DNA of 64,000 nt from Ulota crispa (taxonomy: Eukaryota; Streptophyta; Bryopsida; Orthotrichales; Orthotrichaceae), in contig OY987251.1 in assembly GCA_963920765.1 (NCBI GenBank), positions 3,598,501 to 3,662,500 of the forward strand. The letters run 5' to 3'. How positions within the stretch are numbered: position 1 is the first letter of the stretch; each line of letters opens with the position of its first letter. The translations under genes were made by a program, and so were the position numbers. The notes beneath the pieces were generated by a model. It ran no database searches, had not been told where the DNA came from, and worked only from the letters and a program-made list of their open reading frames with translations. Below are positions 56,595 to 64,000 of this stretch, in pieces.

Positions 56595-57527
56595 TTAACC
56601 TCTAAAGGACCAAGCCCTTTTTTTTTTGCCAAAATCACTAAAAACTGTCACTTCTAGGAGGTTTAGAAAAAATGGATTTTATGTTTTGTTTTGGGAAATC
56701 CAACCATAGGGTCTTGTTCCAGACTAGAAGAGGTACTTGTGGGAAAAAAATCAGCTCATTCCAAATGGAGAGGAGTGAGATATTTATATCTAAAGTGAAA
56801 AAAAAACTTTTTCCATGCTGCCCAAAAATTTCAGAAGCCTTTGACCACTCTTATAACAAAAAAGTTGCTCTACCCAAAGTTGCGCTTTATTTTTTCCATG
56901 TAGGAGATCAAGTTAGGTATGTGTGGGAGAATTTTCAAATCAATTGAAACTATCCAACTTATGGGAAAAATTAGTAAGTAAAAAGAAGTAGAGAATGAGT
57001 CAAAACACCAAATTGTTAAGAATTTAATGATGGAAATGAAAAATGAAAATCCTAGCAGTGATAATGTTGTGATAAACAATCTACTTCCTTTAGTTTTAAT
57101 TTTCCAAAATATTAAAAATTGAGTAAAATAAAGGACTTCAAAGTTTATTTTAGCGTAGAGATACCATAACTACCCGCAAACAAAAACTCATAACTTTCAT
57201 GTCATTGATTGAAATTGAATGATTCAAAGCTTCTCATGAATAATAAAATCTAAAGAACCAATTTCAAATTTGAGTTTTAAAAAAAAAGTAATTTTTAAAG
57301 AAGTTTTAGGACTGCCTGGACGGGCAATTCTCCCCAATTTTTTTGAAATTTGTGCATAACTTCTTCATCAAATGTTGGAATGAAGAAAAAATTAGATGAC
57401 CACATGAATCTTTTAATTCCCCATTTTCCATAAAAGTTTCAGAAAATCACACAAAGTAATTTAGCCATAGGTACGTGCCCAAAGTCCAGCCTGTCCCCCA
57501 AAGGGACAACGGTCCTTTAGGGGTTAA
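56595..57527 (+). mobile_element. TTAA element, long subfamily (933 bp)
   Basis: Left end TTAACCTCTAAAGGACCAAG, right end GGTCCTTTAGGGGTTAA. It closely follows 19720-20640 and the reverse complement of 6932-7882, with the core CATAACTTTCATGTCATTGA near 57188 and the CCCCCAAAGGGACAACGG block near the right end. A 91-codon frame at 56672-56947 repeats in other copies and is not transposase-like. Confidence 0.75.
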
Positions 57528-57669
57528 TCCAATGTAGTGACATAATTTCCATGACAAATAGAGAAAAACTTGGTGAAGGAAACATGTGCTTCCTTCTACA
57601 ATAGTCAGAAACCTCAAAAATTTCATAAGTAAATGTTATCTTGTTGTCTTGATTGACTTCTCACTTTTC

Positions 57670-57937
57670 TACACTAAATAGTGAAATAATTATCTTGAAA
57701 AGTTACCTCATGACTCATTACTTGACCACTTGGAGGTGCATGCAACTATTTAGATACTAAAATTTCATATAGTTTATGACTTAGACGTCGCTAATTTTTT
57801 TATTACCAATATTGCTACTATTGCCAAGCCCATAGTGTAGTAATTACTCACAAAAGTTACTATAGTTTCAACAAATATTAAAAAAATGTAAAATGTTGAG
57901 CAATTAGTGTGGGCAACCTAATTTCACTATTTGGTTT
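57670..57937 (+). mobile_element. MITE family D copy 5, shortened
   Basis: Starts TACACTAAATAGTGAAATAA and contains TTACCTCATGACTCATTACT, CACTTGGAGGTGCATGCAAC and TTAGTGTGGGCAACCTAATT blocks like the copy at 36335-36635. The right end (TTTCACTATTTGG) has diverged. Confidence 0.6.
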
Positions 57938-59149
57938 GAAGATTCTGTATTGGATACCACGGAATGTTTCTCTGCGCCGAATCTGAAAAGGGATCTCAAC
58001 ACGGTATCAGGGAAAGTTGCCGGATCACGAAGGATCCCACAAGAATCTTTGGACCAAAGATTCTTGAAGGTCCGCTGAGCCCAAGTAGCTCAACTTGTCA
58101 CCAGGAGGATATCATAAAAAAACAAAGTGAACCAGTAATAGGGGGTTTCAATAGGGGGCTTCAAACATGAAATCTGGCCCTCGAACTTCTCACCTCACAG
58201 GATCTCCGGCACTAGTGAATTGTTTTCGTTCCCTCGCATGCGCAAAGTCTGAGAGACTTGTAAGTTTGCGGAAATTTCTACAAGAGAAGTTTTGGGGTTT
58301 GAGGACGCACGTGAATGAGCCGAGAGAAGCCACTAAGATGAGTTTCTAAAGTACACACCTCACGTGAATCACGTTAGGAGTGGAGTCCAGAGGTGAGTCA
58401 CGGCAAAGTTCACGAGTGAAGTCATAGAGGTGAATTGTAACGGGAGTCACTTGAAAAAGTTTAAGTTTGAAGCCCCCTAATTATACCGTTTTGCACCAAA
58501 ACCATTCACGTGAACAAGATTCGTGAAAAATTGGAGTGAACGAGCCATGATGACATCCGGAAGTCGTGACAGCACGTTCATAGCTGTGAACGAGTTTTTG
58601 TTCACGTCCATTCCTTCATTGATTTTTCCAGATATTTGAAACCCCCTAATATCTCAATCAATTCTTTGTACACTACAGCATTCTGCATCATGCATTCTGA
58701 GATTAAGGAAGGCACACCCATACCTGACCATTTAAGGTTTTGGGGCACCTCAAAGTCTTGGAAAATTTTGGAAAAATCCGTATGGTTAGCCTTTCAACAA
58801 GCTATCAAGGAACATAATTTTTGTGGAAAAAAGTATTGTAGAATATTTTATATTAAATGGCAAAGTTGCAACTCAAAAGATCCTAAAGGCAACTCTAGAC
58901 TACCCTTGAAAGTGCTTGGGTGTGTTCCTATAATGGCACAAGATGGTCCCAATCCCAATCGCCTCAAAGCACCTTAGCAACTGACACGTGGCACAATTTG
59001 CTTGTGCAAGTGGCATTTAGTGCTCCACTTTGGGTTCAACAATGGATGGAAAATAGCCAAAAACTAGAGTGAGGTACTGGGAGGTAGTCGCTAATGGGTG
59101 TGCCTACCTTATCCTGTATCATCCCCATTGCATGTACAGTACATTAGGG
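57938..59149. other. Unassigned sequence with a cluster of CACGTGA/TTCACG words
   Basis: GC-richer than its surroundings between 57960 and 58620. Perfect CACGTG boxes, each followed by AA, are at 58308-58313, 58361-58366 and 58507-58512, with several partial forms (GAGTCACGG, GTTCACGAGTGA, GTGAACGAG, TTCACGTCC) between and after them up to 58606. This may be a degenerate repeat or a regulatory cluster. The frame at 58636-58977 lacks an ATG at its start and has no domain. Confidence 0.3.
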
Positions 59150-59376
59150 TTAAGGTGGGTTCACCCAATTCCGACCATGTGCCTAATTCCTCCCAAATAT
59201 ACCCCCATGGCAATCATTTTAATCTTGAAATCTAGATGTCTCATAGATACCCTATCTTCCATGTCACAAAAGATAAGGTATCTATATAACACATAGATTT
59301 CAGAATTAGAAAGACTATCGTGGGTACATTTAGGCGGCATTAGGCACATGGTCGGAATTGGGTCTCTCTACCTTAA
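59150..59376. mobile_element. Hairpin MITE flanked by TTAA (227 bp)
   Basis: Inverted ends share ACCCAATTCCGACCATGTGC (59163-59182) and its complement at 59344-59363; inner blocks around ATAGATACCCTATCTT and AGATAAGGTATCTAT also pair. TTAA precedes it and follows it (59150-59153 and 59373-59376). Its termini (GGTGGG/TCTACC) do not resemble those of the CCCCTAAAGG elements, so it is a separate family. Confidence 0.55.
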
Positions 59377-62357
59377 GGTGGAAGCACCCACACCCAATAG
59401 CTTAAGCAATTCTGTAGCAATTTATAAAGAGTTTGAGGTAACATATACTTTTCCCGTGTTAGAAAATAAGAAATATTGAGGCTGCAAATTTTTCATAATT
59501 TTATTTGTAAAATTAAAAATATTACAAATTTTGGGAGTCAAAAACTGCTTTGAACCCATTGCCAACCTCTACTGAGACTGGACATAATGCACCCTATTGG
59601 ATGGGTATGGAACATTGACTGCACATGCTTCCACCTTACGGGGTTTCAAACCTAGGGGAAAAATTAGTTTTTTGATGCGTTTTTTCATTGTAAATACAGC
59701 TGGTTTTTCATGCAAAATTGCATTTTGTCATGGGGGTTTGTAAAAAAATGTACCAAGCAAGTGTACTAAAGCGCAGGCATGGGTTCCTTTGTGAGAGAAA
59801 CCAATAAATAGAAGATAGAAACAAGATTTGAAACCATTGTGAAGAAATTGTTATCTATTTTTCTTGAAAGAAGGAACAGAGGGAAAACTAGTGTTTTCTT
59901 TAGAATGTACCAAGATTTAGAACCCCGCAATCCTCAATAAGAACGTATTACCTTACAATTATGCCTTATGAAACTTGTGTCCACAAATTGACATGTGGAT
60001 GGCAAATTGACAAATTTTGATTACATGTATAGAATGTAAAATTATAGAGTGCCGTTTGAGAAAACTAAGTGTGCAACTTAAGGCAATAAGGGGTAACAAA
60101 GTTCAAAGGAAATTGAGGTTTTGTGGCGTTGTTTGCTTGCAAAAGTGATTGTTTTTGCAAGAAGCCCCTGCTTTTCCTCATGCAAAATCTTGTATTGTTG
60201 TGATAGAACCCAAAAGATTTTTTCTTGCACACAAGAAGGTTGTAGAAATCTTTGCCAGAGCCTCTTAGCTAGAGCTCCCTTGTGAGAGACTTCAACGAGA
60301 AACAACAAAAACCACTACCTCTCTATTGAGGATTTCAAATTTTGCAATCCTCTTGGGTGAAATGAGGATTCTTCTCTTGTTACAAAAAGGGGGCAAAGAA
60401 AACTCGTTCGAGGAAAAAAAAATTTGGTGAGAAAGCTGTAGAGCTTTTAACCCTCTAATGGTTTGGGTTGCAAGCTTAATTGCAAGCTTCATATACACAA
60501 AGTCAATTCAAATGAAGGATGACCTGTATCATGATTTGCAAAGAATAAAGACATTCACTACGGATATTTGTACAAAACAAAAGATCTAGAAGAATGACTT
60601 AGGTTACCTAATTTTTACTTACTGCAATAGAAGCATCTAAAATATGGACGACAAGGTGGGAAATTTAGTTGGAAGATTGAAAAATTAGGTTTTCAAAAAA
60701 GAGCATGAAATTTAGGCTAACCAAACAAGTCATGGAAGATTCTTTCTTCTTTTTTTTTCTAAAAATTTAGGAAAGAGGGGCTTGAGTATGAAAATCTTCT
60801 ACATGTTTGAAAACCTTTATCCAGCCTCTTTTCTTGCCATGAAAGACAACAAACTTGCACGTAGCTACAACATGGGTGTCAAAGTTTCTTTCTAGTTTTT
60901 ACTCTAGAAGTAACATGTGTTACCCAAGAGTTCAATATTCTCCTGCAAGTTCCAACCTTGACTCCCACTATTGCAACGCATAGATTCTAAGAGAAATAAT
61001 CAACTTTACGAAGAGGAAAAATGCTTGAATTTTGCTTACTTTCAATTACGGAACAAAGAAACAAGAAATAGCCATTGACTCAAAATAGTGCACAGTAGTG
61101 TCTGGGGAGATTTTGAACTTCCTTGAAAAAGAAATCCTGCATCACTCATTTTAAATAGGTTTCTTAGTATTTGCATTGGGTATATCCTTGGAAAAAATTA
61201 TGCATCACTCATTATAAATAGGTTTCTTAATATTTGCATTGGGTGTTGCCTTTACATATACAACACTTAGACATTTGAAAAATATATAGCAATTTTTATC
61301 CAGTTGATTCAAAATTTGACCAATTTTTTTGACATTTCATTTGGTTGGCTTTTTATTGCTTTTCAGATCTCCCCGCTCAATAGTACACATATGTTAAGCC
61401 ATCAAACAAAAATACATGTGGACACTTATTCAGGAAACTGTATGATTAGTTTCTTGCAGAGCTCAAGAAAAAAGTGGAGATCTATTAACTACAGAGGCAT
61501 CTCAAAGAAGAGTTTCACAAGAAATCATTTATCAAACCCATTCAGTTTATCCCAAACAATGGAGCGATGTTGAAAAATACTAGGCCACTTCACTTGCACT
61601 GAGGGATTTTCAAAGCTCTAAGATAAAAGGTCCATAAACCGACCATTTAAGATTACTTAACTCATCAATGACAATCTGAATAGAATATGTCACTTGTTCT
61701 TAAACATGGAACCCAGGCCAAACAACTTGTGACTTCTCACAGCAATTTCACACAAATTATTTTTCCCTTTTTTTTCTCGTAGCGCGTTTAGTATCTCTTT
61801 GACAATTCAACACGCGCAAGGGAGGTGATGCTAAATTGGAATTAGTGCCTCTTGATGTGCAGAAAAGTTTTTTACTTTCTCAAGACACGACAAAATTTTG
61901 CAAAAGTTCAAAAATTGGTTTTTTCGTGAAAGGATAGTGAATTTTGCAAACAAAAATGTCTTGACAAAAACCAAGTTTTTCTTCAGCTTTGAAACAAGAA
62001 CTTGCAAAAAACTATGCCTCCCAAAGTAGAAAAGGATACTATAACTGTTTAGGAACTAGATCTGGTTTCTTGTGTTGATTTGTCTCGATTATAAAGCATC
62101 AGGTGTCTATTTGTCACAAGAAACACAAAATTCTCTACTATAAAGCATTGGGTCTACTGGAAATTCAGAGAGAGGGAGGGAGAGGATATGGCAAGGGAAG
62201 GTGAAAAGTCATTGGAAATTTGAGGGTGAGAGGGAGAGGAAAAGAATTGTGAAAAGTCAAAGGGACGGTGAAAAGTCACCAAAAATTAAGAGGGAGACAA
62301 CACCAAAGAGCAAACAAGTTGAACTTACAGAAAGTGATGTAAGCATGATTTGATTGA
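59377..62357. other. Unassigned sequence with one short tandem duplication
   Basis: About 3 kb without a recognised gene or listed repeat. A 63-bp unit beginning GCATCACTCATT is present twice in tandem (61139 and 61202). Around 62160-62300 the sequence is purine-rich with GTGAAAAGTCA repeated three times. Confidence 0.35.
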
Positions 62358-62930
62358 ATGTTCATGATCACTGCTCTTTGGATGGAAACGAAATCAGTTG
62401 TTATAATTTACGACAACCTCCCATATAGAAATTGCACAACAGTTTCATTCTTAGTGTTGAAAATTGGATACAAAATAGATTTGGCTCTTGTACCCACAGA
62501 TCTCTTCACATCAACCCAAAATCACTCTACATGTCAAAAAGCTTATACTGTAACGACGCAAACAATATCCTCTATCCCCGCTGAATATGTGATACTAAAT
62601 TATTTCAATGCTGTAGATATCACCTTGAAGGATTACAAAATCATATCAAAAAGTACAAGTTGCATTAGAGGAAACTGTAGAATTCCATGAATGTATCTTT
62701 TTGGTGATAGACGTTCACCACAAAAGGTTGCATGCAAAAAGCAAGCTACAACGGTAAAGGAAGCCTTAAAGGCCTGGCTGGTGGATTCGATTACATTTTC
62801 AAGGCAACTTGTATCCGTGATGTTCCCAATTTCTACAAAAGCAGATGTGTTACAACAAGATTTCACAAAGGAAGTACAAAAATTCACCGGCCATATCTTT
62901 AGGCCGGGTAAGGAATCTCCACGCGGATAA
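62358..62930 (+). pseudogene. Unrecognised frame of 190 codons interrupted by one TGA
   Basis: An ATG frame runs from 62358 to a TGA at 62688-62690; an ATG follows directly at 62691 in the same frame and continues to 62930. Without the stop it would be one 190-codon frame. No domain is recognised in either half. It overlaps no listed repeat and its composition is balanced. It may be a decayed gene, an exon, or coincidence. Confidence 0.18.
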
Positions 62931-63041
62931 CTTTTGATGTAAGGCGGCCTACAACCTCATCAGTAGAAATTTAGTCTACATAGACTGAACCTTAAGACCC
63001 ACACTTGATCTAGTTTGTTGTGAAATGACAAGTTAAAACAA

Positions 63042-63359
63042 GGGAAAATTTCATGGATACCCCTGAAGTTTGCCATGTTATCATATTATCATAGATACCC
63101 CTACTTTTTCAGAAATTTCACAAATGCCTTTGTACCAAATTTTCAGGGGTTTGTTTTGTTGTGCATGCCACTTCCCTTCTTTCTTTGTGCACACGCATAA
63201 CAAGAAAGAAGTAGTGTGCGCACAAAGAGAGAAGGAAGTGGCATGCACAACAAAACAAACCCTTGAAAATTTTGGTCCAAGGGTATTTGTGAAATTTCTG
63301 AAAAAGTAGGGTACCTATGATAATATGGCAAACTACAAGGGTGTCCATGAAGTATTCCC
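63042..63359. mobile_element. Palindromic MITE family C, full copy
   Basis: Starts GGGAAAATTTCATGGATACC and ends GGTGTCCATGAAGTATTCCC. Both halves pair over much of their length, so similar frames appear on both strands. It lies only 12 bases from the next copy. Confidence 0.7.
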
Positions 63360-63371
63360 TTACAACAAATA

Positions 63372-63694
63372 GGGAAGTTTTTATGGATACCCTTGAAATT
63401 TGCCATATTTACATAGATATCCCTAGTTTTTCAGAAATTACACAAATATTCTTGGTCCATAACTTTGAGGTGCTTGTTATATTGTGCATGCCACTTCTTT
63501 CTTCCATGTGTGCACATTGCTTCTTTTTTGTTCTATTGCACTCCTTGTTTTAACATTGGTCATAAAAGAAATAACATGCATAACAAATCAATCACCTAAA
63601 AATTATGATCCAAAGATATTTGTGCAATTTCTGAAAAACCAGGGGTATCTATACAAATATCGCAAACTTCAAGGGTATCCATAAAAAATTTCCC
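63372..63694. mobile_element. Palindromic MITE family C, full copy, tandem neighbour
   Basis: Starts GGGAAGTTTTTATGGATACC and ends GGTATCCATAAAAAATTTCCC. Same layout and orientation as 33521-33842, with which it shares the CTTCTTTTTTGTTCTATTGC-like middle better than with its neighbour, so the two adjacent copies probably inserted separately. Confidence 0.65.
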
Positions 63695-63884
63695 TAACAA
63701 AAACGGGTCTTAAAACCTAGTCTTTGCGAACCATACTTCTCCTAGTGCCTTTGTGCTCACCCTCTGAATAGAGGATCCTTACATCACATATTCCCTTGTG
63801 TGAATTCCTTACCTTCTAAGAAAAGCCTCATTCCAGTACACATTGACTCCCATTCTACTGAACAGGCTTCACATACGACCGAAC

Positions 63885-63937
63885 CCCAAACCTAAAACTC
63901 TAAAACCCTAAACCCTAAACCCTAAAACTCTAAAAAC
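63885..63937. repeat. Short interstitial telomere-like tract
   Basis: AACCCTAAACCCTAAACCCT and flanking variants (CCTAAAACTCTAAAA) form about 50 bases of plant-type telomere repeat (CCCTAAA). Too short and degenerate for a chromosome end; such tracts also occur in promoters as telo-boxes. No gene is visible before the window ends. Confidence 0.6.
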
Positions 63938-64000
63938 AACACAGTCAAAAACACAATGGCTGACTAACTGGATTTCCTGACAATGAACAACAATCACGAA

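Noticed and set aside
58003..58010. GGTATCAG, like the start of an initiator-Met tRNA primer site of LTR retroelements
   Set aside because: The match stops after eight bases, the next bases differ, and no LTR or polyprotein frame lies nearby.
63070..63684. Six overlapping frames on both strands with shared peptides
   Set aside because: They lie in two palindromic MITEs; the same peptides arise from the inverted halves.
63885..63937. Chromosome end
   Set aside because: The telomere-like tract is about 50 bases, degenerate, and followed by ordinary sequence.
1..64000. tRNA, rRNA and other structured RNA genes
   Set aside because: I looked for A/B-box and rRNA-like blocks by eye and found none I could support; a covariance-model scan would decide.

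Overview
The window looks like plant nuclear DNA. The one gene I recognise is a complete, intronless ALOG-domain (LSH/G1-like) transcription factor at 1102-1983 (+), a family known from land plants and their relatives. It lies in an island of higher GC and high coding density. The remaining 60 kb or so is AT-rich, has no second gene I can name, and is packed with short non-autonomous DNA transposons. That pattern suggests a gene-poor segment of a medium or large plant genome. I cannot name the species. The long N-terminal extension of the ALOG protein is unlike the usual angiosperm layout, so a non-flowering lineage is possible but not shown.

Layout. 1-1101: upstream flank and probable 5' leader of the ALOG gene, with a short upstream ORF in the same frame ending 21 bases before the start codon. 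1102-1983: ALOG coding sequence. 1984-4739: probable 3' UTR and unremarkable flank. 4740-7909: two tandem copies of a MITE of about 305 bp, inflated to 3.2 kb by six nested insertions whose target-site duplications can be read directly. 8000-9170: a less repetitive, more GC-rich patch with a G-box/TATA pair but no convincing gene. 9444-32976: dense field of elements beginning and ending TTAACCCCTAAAGG...CCTTTAGGGGTTAA, with two giant hairpins, an 8-bp-TSD hairpin MITE and a small minisatellite. 33000-64000: the same element families at lower density, stretches of unrecognised sequence, two weak open frames (43297-43818 and 62358-62930) and a short telomere-like tract at the right edge.

The most interesting content is a set of about 22 TTAA-flanked, terminal-inverted-repeat elements in several size classes (about 170, 240, 380, 750 and 900-980 bp), roughly 15 kb by my hand coordinates. 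Evidence that TTAA is the duplicated target comes from three pairs of elements sharing one TTAA, from a paralogous empty site (45760-46652 versus 51799), and from a nested case at 6932-7882. Known superfamilies with TTAA targets include piggyBac, Kolobok and Sola3; I see no transposase, so the assignment is open. Several hairpin elements have arms of 100-370 bp and, if transcribed, would make long double-stranded RNA.

All coordinates of repeats were set by eye and may be off by a few bases; identities between copies are visual judgements, not alignments.
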